Origin: Agromyces subbeticus DSM 16689
GTDB taxonomy: Bacteria > Actinomycetota > Actinomycetes > Actinomycetales > Microbacteriaceae
NCBI RefSeq assembly: GCF_000421565.1
Contig: NZ_ATXG01000004.1
Coordinates: forward strand, 62,001 to 126,000
Length of the DNA stretch: 64,000 nt
Direction of reading: 5' to 3'
The position numbers and the translations under genes are program-made. Within the stretch, counting starts at the first letter, position 1; each line of letters opens with the position of its first letter. The notes under the pieces are model-generated. The model was not told the origin of the DNA and searched no databases. It was given only the letters and a program-made list of their open reading frames with translations. Positions 32,503 through 40,995 of the stretch are shown here, piece by piece.

Positions 32503-33362
32503 GCGCGGGCGGCGGCGTGCTTCCGGCAGGCGGCGACCACGCGGCATCCGGCGCCCTCGACCCCTTCGCCGCCCACCGCTCGCGGCGCCCCGCCCGCTTC
32601 CTCTCCGCCCTGAACCCGATCGCGAAGCTCGCCGCACCGCTGCCGGTGATGGTGCTCGTGATGTTCAGCCGCGGCATCGCCGTGCCGCTCGCGTTCGTCG
32701 TCTTCGCCGCGGCGGTGCTGCTCGTCGGTGCCCGGCTGCCGGGGCGCGCGGTTGCGGCGCTGCTGCTCGGTACGCCGGTCGCGGCGCTCGTGCTCGGGGT
32801 GACGTTCGGCGTATGGATCGATCCGTCGAGCGTGACAGGCGAGCCCGCGGCATCCGTCACCCTCGTCTCGATCGGCGACTGGAGCTTCTCGCTCGCCGCC
32901 TATCTCGTGGGACTCGCGACAGCGCTGCGCATCCTCGCGATCCTGCTGCTCTCGCTCATCGCCGGCGTCACCTCGACCGGTCCCGAGTTCGTGCGCTCGA
33001 TGGTGCAGAACCTGCGGGTGCCGTACCGCCTCGGCTACACGGCGCTCGCGGCGCTGCGTTTCGTTCCGAGGTTCGGCCACGAGCTCGAGATCATCAGGGC
33101 CGCTCACCGCGTGCGCGGCACGGATGCCGGGCGCGGGCCGGTCGCGGCCGTGCGACGCGCCCTCGGCTATGCGGTGCCGCTGCTCGCCTCGGCCATCAGG
33201 CACGCCGAGCGCGTCGCCCTCGCCATGGACGCCCGGGCCTTCGGCGCGCATCCCACCCGCACCGAGCGTTACCGCTCACCCTGGCGGGCACGCGACACCG
33301 TGTTCGTGGCGTGCTTCCTCGCGGCGAGCGCGGTCATCGCGTGGCTGACCTGGGGCCGCTGA
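32499..33362 (+). CDS. ecfT: ECF transporter transmembrane T component
   Basis: A 287-residue membrane protein, with GTG start at 32499 overlapping the ATPase stop. After a 35-residue cytoplasmic lead it has about five or six helices. The coupling region carries the family's two charged motifs, around IIRAAHRVRGTD (residues about 195-206) and ALAMDARAFG (about 243), which contact the ATPases. EcfT joins the energising module to a substrate-binding S component. No S component gene is next to it, so S must be encoded elsewhere or be lost. A 34-bp palindromic hairpin follows. Confidence 0.88.
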   Translation: MSAGGGVLPAGGDHAASGALDPFAAHRSRRPARFLSALNPIAKLAAPLPVMVLVMFSRGIAVPLAFVVFAAAVLLVGARLPGRAVAALLLGTPVAALVLGVTFGVWIDPSSVTGEPAASVTLVSIGDWSFSLAAYLVGLATALRILAILLLSLIAGVTSTGPEFVRSMVQNLRVPYRLGYTALAALRFVPRFGHELEIIRAAHRVRGTDAGRGPVAAVRRALGYAVPLLASAIRHAERVALAMDARAFGAHPTRTERYRSPWRARDTVFVACFLAASAVIAWLTWGR

Positions 33363-33401
33363 CCGGGGCACGCCAGCCGAAAGGCCGGACGGCGGGAACG
33401 A

Positions 33402-33435
33402 CGAAGGGCCGGACGGCATGCCGTCCGGCCCTTCG
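33402..33435. terminator. Bidirectional terminator, 34-bp perfect palindrome
   Basis: Starts CGAAGGGCCGGACGGC and is fully self-complementary. It lies between the convergent EcfT and FKBP genes. A second, one-mismatch copy of the left arm lies at 33378-33393 and could compete for the right arm. There is no long T-tract, as usual in such genomes. Confidence 0.75.
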
Positions 33436-33444
33436 ATCAGCGCG

Positions 33445-34407
33445 CTACTCCGCGGCGGGTGCGGTGTCGACGATCTCGACGAGGAACACGAGGGTCTGGC
33501 CGCCGAGCGCGTGCGCCGCGGCATCCGTACCGTACGCGAGCTCCGGCGGAATCGTCACGATGAGCTTCGTGCCGACCTTCTGGCCGACGAGCGCCGCGCC
33601 GAAGCCCGGAATCACGCCGTCGGTCGTGAAGCTCGCCGGCTCGCCGCGCGTGTAGCTCTGGTCGAAGATCTCGCCGGTGTCCCAGCTGATGCCCTGGTAG
33701 TTGACGGTGACGTTGTCGCCCTCGCCGACCTCGGCGCCGTCACCCTCTTCGAGCACCTTGAGCTGCAGCTCGGTCGACGGGTCGGTGGCCGGCAGGGTGA
33801 CGGTGGGCGGCTCGCCCTCGGCGCCGAACTTCACCTCGGGCACGTTCTCGGTCCACTCGGCGGGCTTCAGCGGCTGCTGTACCTCGACGATGTCGATCAC
33901 GATGACGACGGTCTCGTTGGGTGCGACGCCGATGGTCTCGTTACCGGTCTCGCCGTAGAGCGTCGACGCGGGCGCCACGGTCACGGTGCGCGAGCCGACC
34001 GGCACGCAGTCGATGCCGGCCCGGAACGACTCGAAGACGGCCTCGTCGCCCGCGGTGATCGTGGTGGGCTGCGAGAACAGCGACTCGCCGCTCGTGCCCG
34101 AGAAGGCGGTGACGACGACGTTCATCGGGTCGCCGGCGACGGTCTCGTCGCCATCGCCCTCGATCGCGACGGTGCGCTCGAGCTCGTCGGCCTGGAGCGG
34201 CGTGGTGAACGTCGCGGTCGGCGATGCGGCGAACTCGCCCTCGACGGTCACGCCGTCGCTGAGCTCGCCGGGCTTCACGTCCATGCACGCGGCGGCGGCG
34301 GGAGTCTCCGATGCCTCGGGTGCTGGGCTGCCGGCACAACCGGCGAGGAGCAGGGCTGCCGCGGAGGCGAGCGCGAGGGGCGCGGCGCGGCGCAGGGCAC
34401 GGTTCAT
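33445..34407 (-). CDS. FKBP-type peptidyl-prolyl isomerase lipoprotein
   Basis: A 320-residue exported lipoprotein; ATG at 34405-34407 directly opens a lipoprotein signal (RRAAPLALASAAALLLAGC, lipid on Cys24). The C-terminal 110 residues are a canonical FKBP domain: DNVTVNYQGISWDTGEIFDQ, TTDGVIPGFGAALVGQKVG, IVTIPPELAYG. The middle holds a shorter, degenerate FKBP-like unit (GSRTVTVAPASTLYG), as in two-domain actinobacterial FKBPs. It should assist folding of secreted proteins outside the membrane. Confidence 0.92.
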   Translation of the reverse strand: MNRALRRAAPLALASAAALLLAGCAGSPAPEASETPAAAACMDVKPGELSDGVTVEGEFAASPTATFTTPLQADELERTVAIEGDGDETVAGDPMNVVVTAFSGTSGESLFSQPTTITAGDEAVFESFRAGIDCVPVGSRTVTVAPASTLYGETGNETIGVAPNETVVIVIDIVEVQQPLKPAEWTENVPEVKFGAEGEPPTVTLPATDPSTELQLKVLEEGDGAEVGEGDNVTVNYQGISWDTGEIFDQSYTRGEPASFTTDGVIPGFGAALVGQKVGTKLIVTIPPELAYGTDAAAHALGGQTLVFLVEIVDTAPAAE

Positions 34408-34594
34408 GAGGGGATGTCTCGATTCGATCGTGAGCAGAGTGGCTCCAGTCTGCACCGTTCTGCTTTCGATTGCCTGAATCGGCCGGTTCGATCGCCGACG
34501 AAGGGCATCGGATGTCGCCGCGACGCACCGCCCGATTCGCTGCACGACCGCCCGATTTCCCTCGATCCGGGCCGATCAGGGCCACAATGAGCAG

Positions 34595-35419
34595 ATGGGG
34601 AGCACGGTGGGGGAACCTGATTTCGGTGGAGCATTCGCGGCCGCGGCGGCATCCTTCACCGAGCTCGACGACGTGCTCTGGAATCCGATCTCGACCGCCG
34701 CGGTGGCACGCGCGCGGCCCCGTTTCGACGAACTCGTGTTCGATGCGTGCTGCGGTGACGGGGCATCGGCGCTGCCGACCGCCGAGCTCGTGGGCATCGG
34801 CGGCGTCGTCGACGCGGTCGATCTCGCCGAGCCGCTGGTCGCGGTCGCGCGCGAGCGAGCGGGCGAGCGGATGCCGCAGCTGCGCCTGCACGTCGACGAT
34901 GTCACGAGCTGGGAGCCCACGGGCTACGACCTCGTGCAGTGCGTGCTCGGCGTCTTCTTCTTCCCCGATCTCGACGCCGGCACGCGGCACCTGATCGAAC
35001 GCGCCCGCCCCGGCGGCCGCGTGGCGATCACGGTGTGGGCCCGCGGGGCGTTCGACCCATTGCCCGAACTGCTCGCCGCGGCGCTGCCCGACGGTGGGGA
35101 GGGTCTCGACGAGCGCGCGCCGCGCTCGGCCGGCCTCGAACAGATCGACACCCCCGGCAGTCTCGCCCAGTGGCTGACCGGCCTCGGGCTCGTCGGGGTG
35201 CGCGCCGAAGCCGTGCAGCGGCACCTCGATCTCACACCCGACCTCGCCTGGTCGCTCGTGCTCGGCACTGCGCTGCGCGTGCTGCTCGACGAGCTCGACG
35301 AGCTCGACGACGAGATGATCGCCGGCGTGCGCGAACGCTACCTCGCCGCACTCGCTGAACGAGGCGTGACCTCGATCGACGTGACGACGCTCATCGCGAT
35401 CGGCCGGCGTGCATCGTAG
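34595..35419 (+). CDS. SAM-dependent methyltransferase, UbiE-like
   Basis: A 274-residue class I methyltransferase. Motif I is VFDACCGDGASALP (about residues 48-61), the acidic end of strand 2 is in VDAVDLAEPLV, motif II/III is LRLHVDDVTSWEP, then GYDLVQCVLGVFFFPD and ERARPGGRVAITVW. The two Cys in motif I are unusual in place of L-x-G. The C-terminal 100 residues are a substrate cap. The acceptor is unknown. It is divergent from the FKBP gene and precedes the MerR-linked hydrolase pair without obvious coupling. Confidence 0.85.
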   Translation: MGSTVGEPDFGGAFAAAAASFTELDDVLWNPISTAAVARARPRFDELVFDACCGDGASALPTAELVGIGGVVDAVDLAEPLVAVARERAGERMPQLRLHVDDVTSWEPTGYDLVQCVLGVFFFPDLDAGTRHLIERARPGGRVAITVWARGAFDPLPELLAAALPDGGEGLDERAPRSAGLEQIDTPGSLAQWLTGLGLVGVRAEAVQRHLDLTPDLAWSLVLGTALRVLLDELDELDDEMIAGVRERYLAALAERGVTSIDVTTLIAIGRRAS

Positions 35420-35476
35420 GGATGGCGCCTGCGTCACTGAAAACGCAGGGTCGTCGAGAAGGATCGGGAACACCTG

Positions 35477-35507
35477 TTGACCTTGACCTTGGGTCAGGGT
35501 GCACGCT
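35477..35507 (+). promoter_or_regulatory. MerR-type promoter with overlong spacer and dyad
   Basis: TTGACC (35477-35482), a 19-bp spacer, then CACGCT (35502-35507). Within the spacer ACCTTGACC-TTG-GGTCAGGGT (35480-35500) is a 9-bp inverted repeat with one mismatch. This is the layout MerR proteins act on, and a MerR gene lies in the operon. Confidence 0.6.
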
Positions 35508-35513
35508 GACGAC

Positions 35514-36323
35514 ATGAGCACATCGACATCGACCCGATCGCACACGACCTGGACCGGCATGGTGCCGGTCGATGACACGGCGCTGGCCGTGACCGACACC
35601 GGCGGCCCCGGCATCCCCGTGGTGTACCTGAATGGCTCGTACGCCTCGAAGCGCCACTGGCGCGGCGTCGTCGCCGAGCTCGGCTCGGAGGTGCGCCACA
35701 TCACCTTCGACGAGCGAGCACGCGGAAAATCCAAGCTCTCGGCCGACTACTCGTTCGAGGCGTGCATGCGCGATATCGACGCCGTGCTCGAGGCGAGAGG
35801 TGTCGACCGGCCGCTGCTGGTGGGCTGGTCGTACGGAGCCCTGCTCGGCGTGCACTGGGCGAGCCGCAACCCTGCGCGTGCTCGGGGCGTGGTGGGCGTC
35901 GACGGGCCCTACCCGGTCGGCTGGACCGACGAGGCCGGCCACGACGAGATCCGCACGGTGTTCCGACGCATGAGGCCGATGATGCCGCTGGCTCGCCGGC
36001 TCGGCATGGCCGCGCGATTCTCGGCTGAGGTGCATGCCGAGCTCGCGATCGAGTCGCACCGGCTGCATGCCGCGCTCGAACCGATCCTCGACGGCCTGAC
36101 CGTGCCGGTTCGATACGTCGTCGCCTCCGGAGAGGCGGTCGGCAGCCGCGACGACCTGCAGGAGCAGATGCGAAAGGCCGTCGACCCGGTACTGGCGCGC
36201 AACCCGAACCTGCAGATCAGCTCGAAGGTCGCCAGCAACCACGGCAGCATCCTGCGCAAGGACTCCCCGGCTGTCGCCGCCGCGGTTCGCGAGGTCGCCG
36301 CCCTCGAGCCGAGGGGTCGTTGA
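35514..36323 (+). CDS. Alpha/beta hydrolase
   Basis: A 269-residue alpha/beta-fold hydrolase starting at ATG 35514. VVYLNGSYASKRHW gives the oxyanion region after strand 3 and FDERARGKS the arginine loop. The nucleophile elbow GWSYG (Ser near residue 110) is followed by VVGVDGPYPVGW. The final NHGSIL carries the expected catalytic His. Substrate unknown; esters or lactones are typical. It is four bases upstream of a MerR regulator and behind a MerR-type promoter, so it is probably a detoxifying enzyme induced by its own substrate. Confidence 0.88.
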   Translation: MSTSTSTRSHTTWTGMVPVDDTALAVTDTGGPGIPVVYLNGSYASKRHWRGVVAELGSEVRHITFDERARGKSKLSADYSFEACMRDIDAVLEARGVDRPLLVGWSYGALLGVHWASRNPARARGVVGVDGPYPVGWTDEAGHDEIRTVFRRMRPMMPLARRLGMAARFSAEVHAELAIESHRLHAALEPILDGLTVPVRYVVASGEAVGSRDDLQEQMRKAVDPVLARNPNLQISSKVASNHGSILRKDSPAVAAAVREVAALEPRGR

Positions 36324-36327
36324 GGGC

Positions 36328-37104
36328 GTGACCGCAGGACTCACGATCGGCCTCGCGGCGGCGTTCGCCGGTGTCACGGTGAAGACCGTGCGGCACTATC
36401 ACCGGCTCGGCCTGGTCGAGGAGCCGCAGCGCGACAGCTCGGGGTACCGGCGCTACGGCTCCGAAGAGCTGCTGCGGCTCGTGCAGGTTCGCACCTTGGC
36501 CACGGCGGGCGTGCCGCTGGCCGAGATCGCCTCCCTGCTCGACGCGGGCTCCGAGCAGTTCGCCGCCGCCCTGACCGATGTCGAGCAACGACTGACCGCG
36601 CAGATCGCCGACCTGATCGAGCGTCGCAGCACCCTGCACCGGCTCGCCGACGGCGACCGAGCCCTGCTGCCCGATCGTGCGTGCGCGGTGCTCGACCGCA
36701 TGCGCACGCTCGGGTTCAGTGCCGACTACGTGGCCGGCCAGCGCGAAGGTCTGGTGCTGGCCCGCGCTCTGCTGCCCGATGGCTTCGACGCCTTCGTGGC
36801 CCAGACCGAGCTTCGACTCGACGATCCTCGGTACGTCGAACTGATCCAGCTCGGGTGGGAGGCCGAGAACTGGGACCCCGACGACCCGCGCATCGAGGAA
36901 CTCGCCGCCGCCATGGCCGATCTCTACCTCGCGAACCCGGCTCTGCTGGGTGATCCGGAGGTCATGCGAGCGTGGATCGGCGCCGCCGCCAAGTACACGC
37001 TGATCAACACTCACGGCGAGAACCAGGCGCCGATCTCGACCCGGCTGACCGCGCTGACCGAGGCCAAGCTGCGCGCTGCCGGAATACCGGTGCCGCACGA
37101 GTGA
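36328..37104 (+). CDS. MerR family transcriptional regulator
   Basis: A 258-residue regulator with GTG start at 36328. The N-terminal winged helix-turn-helix spans residues about 5-70 (IGLAAAFAGVTVKTVRHYHR, SGYRRYGSEELLRLVQVRTL), followed by the dimerisation coiled coil (EQRLTAQIADLIERRSTL). A 120-residue C-terminal domain, larger than in metal-sensing MerRs, suggests binding of an organic ligand. It sits in the same operon as the hydrolase and probably twists the 19-bp-spacer promoter at 35477-35507 open when its ligand is present. Confidence 0.9.
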   Translation: MTAGLTIGLAAAFAGVTVKTVRHYHRLGLVEEPQRDSSGYRRYGSEELLRLVQVRTLATAGVPLAEIASLLDAGSEQFAAALTDVEQRLTAQIADLIERRSTLHRLADGDRALLPDRACAVLDRMRTLGFSADYVAGQREGLVLARALLPDGFDAFVAQTELRLDDPRYVELIQLGWEAENWDPDDPRIEELAAAMADLYLANPALLGDPEVMRAWIGAAAKYTLINTHGENQAPISTRLTALTEAKLRAAGIPVPHE

Positions 37105-37284
37105 GGCGACTCGGCCGCCAGACCGTCACCATTCCACAGGCGCCCGCCCACGCATCGTGAGGATCCGCTATCCTGTCGACCGCCTCGATTCGCTGAGAGT
37201 CGGGAGCCGCGGCGACATCCGTCTTCCCAGCCGCACTCGAACCTCCCCCGCGTCACCGACCGCCCGAGAGAGGGCTGCGCCCCC

Positions 37285-38628
37285 ATGTCCGACCATCCCG
37301 GCTTCAGCAACCTCGTCACGACACCCGACTTCGCTGCCCGGGTGAGTGAAGCGCTCGGCCACCTGCCCGCCGACGCAGTCGGCCTGCTTCGTCTGGCCAT
37401 CGTCGAGCGGCTCTCGGTGCCTGAGATCGCCGCTCGCACAGAGCTCGGCGAAGTGAGCATCGAGGCCTCACTGAGTCGCGCTCGCGCCGAGCTGCTCGAA
37501 CTGCTCCGCCACGACACGCCAGATGACCTCAGCGCACTGACGCCCACTCGCGCCCGTGTGCTGGCAGCGCTTCCGGCCGCCTTCGCGATGGTCGACACCG
37601 CGCCCGCACGAGCGGATGACGGCCAGAATGCTGCGCCGCAAGCGACGAAGCCGCCGCGGCGCCAGAAGCCGGCGTTGTGCCGCAGCAGACTGGTCGTCCC
37701 CGCCGCGGCACCACGGCCTCGCCGGGGGCGCTCGAAGGTGGCCGCACTGGCTGCTCCGCCGTCGCCACGCCGACAGTCGCTCGTTGCTGCCGGCACCTCG
37801 GCCGCCATGCTCGCACTCATCGTGACCGCCGGGTTCGCGCATGAGGCCGGGTTGCTCTCGACCGACGGGCACCCCGTCGAGATCGGTGCTGCTCAGGCGC
37901 CGGGTGCCCGGCCGGATCCCGACGCCCAGGCCCACGCCGTGCCCGACACCAACCTCTCCGACCCTCACATCGACGGCCAGCGGTCAGCTTCATCGGCACC
38001 CGACGACGTGGAATCGCCGAGCGCTCCGCGTCCGGCGTCGTCTGCGAAGCCCCCAGTGCCGCTGCCGCACCAGTCGCCCCCGAAGGCGCCGGCGAAGGCT
38101 CCGGCCCAGCGCGCGACGCCATCGTCCGAAGGCGCCGAGAGGCCCGCACCGGCCATCACCGCCGTCGACACGGCCGAGGGACTCGTCTCACCACGGGTCA
38201 GTGGCACGGCCTCGCCCGGGGCGCGCGTGTCGGCGACGACGACAGCAGGTCGCGTCTCGGCGAATGCCGACGAGACCGGCCTCTGGACCATGCTGCTCGA
38301 GGGACTCGACGCAGGTGACACTCGGGTCTCGATCGTGCAGACCGACGCCAACGGCACGACGAGCGGCGCCGTCTCGACCGTCGTCGAACTCGTCGTACCC
38401 GTGGTGACCGTCGATCGCTCTGGCGAGGGCGACGCGACTGTCACCGTGTCCGGGCGGCCGGGCACCGATGTGGAGCTCGTCGTCAACGGGTCCGTCGCCG
38501 CGACGATCGATCTGCCGGAGTCGGGCGCCTCGGTCACTCGAAGCCTCGATGTCGCGGATCCGGGCACCGTCGGCGTGCGGTATCGCGCCGACGACCGCGT
38601 CGGTGCGACCGTCTCGTCGGTCGAGTAG
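37285..38628 (+). CDS. Membrane protein with sigma-region-4-like head and Ig-like outer domain
   Basis: A 447-residue protein. Residues about 25-76 (LGHLPADAVGLLRLAIVERLSVPEIAARTELG ... ASLSRARAELLELL) look like sigma-70 region 4, the DNA- or RNA-polymerase-contacting helix-turn-helix, but there is no region 2. One membrane helix lies at about 165-187. Outside follow a Pro/Ala-rich stalk (about 200-290) and beta-sandwich repeats (about 295-447) like bacterial Ig-like domains. The build resembles an anti-sigma or transmembrane signalling protein, but I do not recognise the family. The terminal S-V-E-stop comes from a GTCGAGTAG repeat fragment. Confidence 0.7.
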   Translation: MSDHPGFSNLVTTPDFAARVSEALGHLPADAVGLLRLAIVERLSVPEIAARTELGEVSIEASLSRARAELLELLRHDTPDDLSALTPTRARVLAALPAAFAMVDTAPARADDGQNAAPQATKPPRRQKPALCRSRLVVPAAAPRPRRGRSKVAALAAPPSPRRQSLVAAGTSAAMLALIVTAGFAHEAGLLSTDGHPVEIGAAQAPGARPDPDAQAHAVPDTNLSDPHIDGQRSASSAPDDVESPSAPRPASSAKPPVPLPHQSPPKAPAKAPAQRATPSSEGAERPAPAITAVDTAEGLVSPRVSGTASPGARVSATTTAGRVSANADETGLWTMLLEGLDAGDTRVSIVQTDANGTTSGAVSTVVELVVPVVTVDRSGEGDATVTVSGRPGTDVELVVNGSVAATIDLPESGASVTRSLDVADPGTVGVRYRADDRVGATVSSVE

Positions 38629-38647
38629 CGCTCGGCCGCAGCTCCGC

Positions 38648-38734
38648 CGGTCGAGTAGCGCCCGACGAAGGAGGACGCGTATCGAGACCAGCTCACCGGG
38701 TCTCGATACGCTCGCTAGCGCTCGCTACTCGACC
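38648..38734. repeat. Dispersed inverted repeat family, copy B
   Basis: Begins CCGGTCGAGTAGCGCCCG, contains CGTATCGAGACC and GGTCTCGATACG, and ends GCTACTCGACCGAC. A separate GGTCGAGTAG fragment at 38619-38628 forms the stop of the upstream gene. The repeat lies between convergent genes. Confidence 0.75.
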
Positions 38735-38749
38735 GACGGGAAGCGCTCG

Positions 38750-39598
38750 CTACGCCACCGGCGAGGGCGACGCGCTCGTGGCGACCGGACGCGAATCGTC
38801 GTTCGACCACTGGCTCCACGAACCCGGGTACAGCGCAGCACCGATGCCGGCGATGGCGAGGGCCGCGACCTCATGCGCGGCGGTCACGCCTGATCCGCAA
38901 TAGGCGGCGACCGCGATGCCGGGCGTGATGCCGAGCTCGGCGAACCGCTCGCGCAGCACCTCGGCGGGCAGAAACCGCCCGCCGGCATCGAGGTTGTCAC
39001 CGCTCGGCGCCGATCGCGCGCCCGGAATGTGACCCGCGCGCGGGTCGATGGGCTCGACCTCACCGCGGTACCGCGGCGCGGCGCGGGCGTCGAGCAGCAC
39101 GCCGCCGGTGGCGAAGTCGGCAGCGGCGTCGATGTCGATGACCGGCATCGAGCCGAAGTGCGCGGCGGCATCCCCCGGCTCGGGAACGACGTCTCCGGTC
39201 TCGAGCGGATGCCCCGCCGAGACCCAGGCTGCCAGGCCCCCGTCGAGCATGCGCACGTCGTCGACGCCGGCGTGCCGCAGCAGCCACCACGCGCGAGCCG
39301 ACGATTGGTTGCCGAGGTCGTCCATGACCACGATCGCGTCGCCGTCGCGCAGGCCCCACCGCCGCATGGCTGTCGTGAAGGCGGCTTCCGAGGGCAGCGG
39401 ATGCCGCCCCTCCCCTGTCACGGCGTGGTCGGCGAGCTCGTGGTCGAGGTCGACGTAGACCGCGCCCGGAACGTGCCCGTCGCGGTACGCCGCCGAGCCG
39501 TCGGGTTCGGCGAGCGACCAGCGCACGTCGAGCACGACGGTGCGCAGCCCTGCCTCGAGGCGTTCGGCGAGCTCGTGCACATCGATGAGAATCGGCAT
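38750..39598 (-). CDS. Sulfurtransferase (two-domain rhodanese, thiosulfate:cyanide type)
   Basis: A 282-residue protein made of two rhodanese domains. The N-terminal, inactive one covers about 5-130 (VLDVRWSLAEPDG, GHVPGAVYVDLD). The C-terminal active one has the loop YCGSGVTA with nucleophile Cys234. CGSGVTA is typical of the 3-mercaptopyruvate/thiosulfate sulfurtransferase group. It moves sulfur to thiophilic acceptors in the cytoplasm. No operon partner. Confidence 0.93.
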   Translation of the reverse strand: MPILIDVHELAERLEAGLRTVVLDVRWSLAEPDGSAAYRDGHVPGAVYVDLDHELADHAVTGEGRHPLPSEAAFTTAMRRWGLRDGDAIVVMDDLGNQSSARAWWLLRHAGVDDVRMLDGGLAAWVSAGHPLETGDVVPEPGDAAAHFGSMPVIDIDAAADFATGGVLLDARAAPRYRGEVEPIDPRAGHIPGARSAPSGDNLDAGGRFLPAEVLRERFAELGITPGIAVAAYCGSGVTAAHEVAALAIAGIGAALYPGSWSQWSNDDSRPVATSASPSPVA

Positions 39599-39715
39599 CC
39601 CTCCATCCTGCCAAGCCCGCGGGCGGCGCCGAGCCGCAGCATCCGTGTCTCCGTTGCATAACGGCGGCTTGCGGATGCCTCCTCACGCAACGTATCGTCG
39701 AGAGAGTCGAAATAG

Positions 39716-39733
39716 TGACCGAATGGTCGGTCA
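39716..39733. promoter_or_regulatory. TetR-like operator before the branched-chain ABC operon
   Basis: TGACCGA-ATGG-TCGGTCA, perfect 7-bp arms with 4-bp spacer, 59 bp before the binding-protein start. The ACCGA...TCGGT form resembles sites of TetR regulators of acyl-CoA and aromatic catabolism. The matching regulator gene is not in the window. Confidence 0.55.
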
Positions 39734-39791
39734 TGAATCAACACCCTACTCAGTGACGAGAACCCGCCAGGGCTCAAAGGAGAGTTCACCC

Positions 39792-40985
39792 ATGCACCGT
39801 GTGCAACGCCGTCTGCTCGTTCCCGCCGCGGTCGCGGCATCCATCGCCCTCGCACTCACCGGTTGCGGCGCGTCGAACTTCGGCGGCGACTCCGGTGGCG
39901 ACGGCGCCTCGGAAGAGGGCCCGATCAAGATCGGCGCCGTGCTCGACATCACGGGCGTCGGCGCGAACCTCGGCGTTCCCGAGCAGAACACGCTCAACAT
40001 GCTCGCCGAGCAGCTCAACGCCGACGGCGGCATCGACGGCCGCGAGGTCGAGCTCATCATCAAAGACAACCAGTCGACCGAAGACGGCGCCGCGAAGGCG
40101 ACGACGCAGCTCATCGAGAACGACGACGTCGACCTCATCATCGGCTCTTCGCGCACCGGCCCGTCGCTCGCGATGCGCCCGCTCGTCGAGGCCGCGCAGG
40201 TGCCCACCATCTCGGTCGCCGCGAACGCCGCGATCGTCGACGGCTCGGAGTGGGTCTTCAAGACCGCGCAGAACGACCTCGTCGTGCTCGAGCGCATCCT
40301 CGACGACGCCGAGTCGAAGGGCTACACGAAGGTCGCCCTCGTTCGCGACGCGACGGGCTTCGGCGAGGGCATCGCCGACATCATCACCGAGCTCGGCGAA
40401 GAGCGCGGCATCACGCTCACCGCGACCGAGTCTTTCGAGCCGAGCGCGACCGACTTCACCGCGCAGATGACGAACATCCGCGGTGCCGACGCCGACGCCG
40501 TCATCATCTGGGGCATCACCCCGTCGGCCGGTCTCGCGCAGGCCGCCTACGTGCAGCTCGGCGTGGGCAAGCCGGTCTACCAGTCGCACGGTGTCGCGAA
40601 CGACGCGTTCTTCGAGGCCGCGGGCCCCGCCGCCGACGGCGTCATCGCGCCGATGGGCCGCCTGCTCGTCGCCGACCAGCTCGCCGACGACGACCCGCAG
40701 AAAGAGGTCATCGACCAGTTCATCGCCGACTACTCCGCCGAGTTCGGCAGCTCCCCCTCGAGCTTCGCCGGGCACGCGTTCGACGCCTGGCTCGTGGGCA
40801 CGCAGGCCATCGAGGCCGCGGGCACCGAGCCCGAGGGGCTGCGCGACGCGATCGAGGCGACCACCGACCTCGTGGGCATCTCGGGCATCTTCACGATGAC
40901 GCCTGACAACCACTCGGGCCTCACGGCCGACGCCCTCATCATGGCGCTCGCCGAGGGCGGCCGCTGGACCCTCTACGAAGAGTGA
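39792..40985 (+). CDS. livJ: Branched-chain amino acid-type ABC transporter, substrate-binding lipoprotein
   Basis: A 397-residue periplasmic-binding-protein-fold lipoprotein. ATG 39792, preceded by AAAGGAG, opens a signal peptide with lipobox LTGC (Cys25). The mature part matches the Leu/Ile/Val family: IKIGAVLDITGVGANLG, LAEQLNADGGIDGREVELI and DDVDLIIGSSRTGPSLAM. It captures the substrate and hands it to the downstream permeases. The substrate could be amino acids, urea, amides or aromatic acids; the operator type leans to catabolic substrates (inference). Confidence 0.92.
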   Translation: MHRVQRRLLVPAAVAASIALALTGCGASNFGGDSGGDGASEEGPIKIGAVLDITGVGANLGVPEQNTLNMLAEQLNADGGIDGREVELIIKDNQSTEDGAAKATTQLIENDDVDLIIGSSRTGPSLAMRPLVEAAQVPTISVAANAAIVDGSEWVFKTAQNDLVVLERILDDAESKGYTKVALVRDATGFGEGIADIITELGEERGITLTATESFEPSATDFTAQMTNIRGADADAVIIWGITPSAGLAQAAYVQLGVGKPVYQSHGVANDAFFEAAGPAADGVIAPMGRLLVADQLADDDPQKEVIDQFIADYSAEFGSSPSSFAGHAFDAWLVGTQAIEAAGTEPEGLRDAIEATTDLVGISGIFTMTPDNHSGLTADALIMALAEGGRWTLYEE

Positions 40986-40995
40986 GCGGCATCCG

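Noticed and set aside
38619-38760. Transposon end or attachment site
   Set aside because: Although the inverted repeat looks like an IS end, no transposase lies within or beside any of the three copies, so I treat it as a REP-like element.
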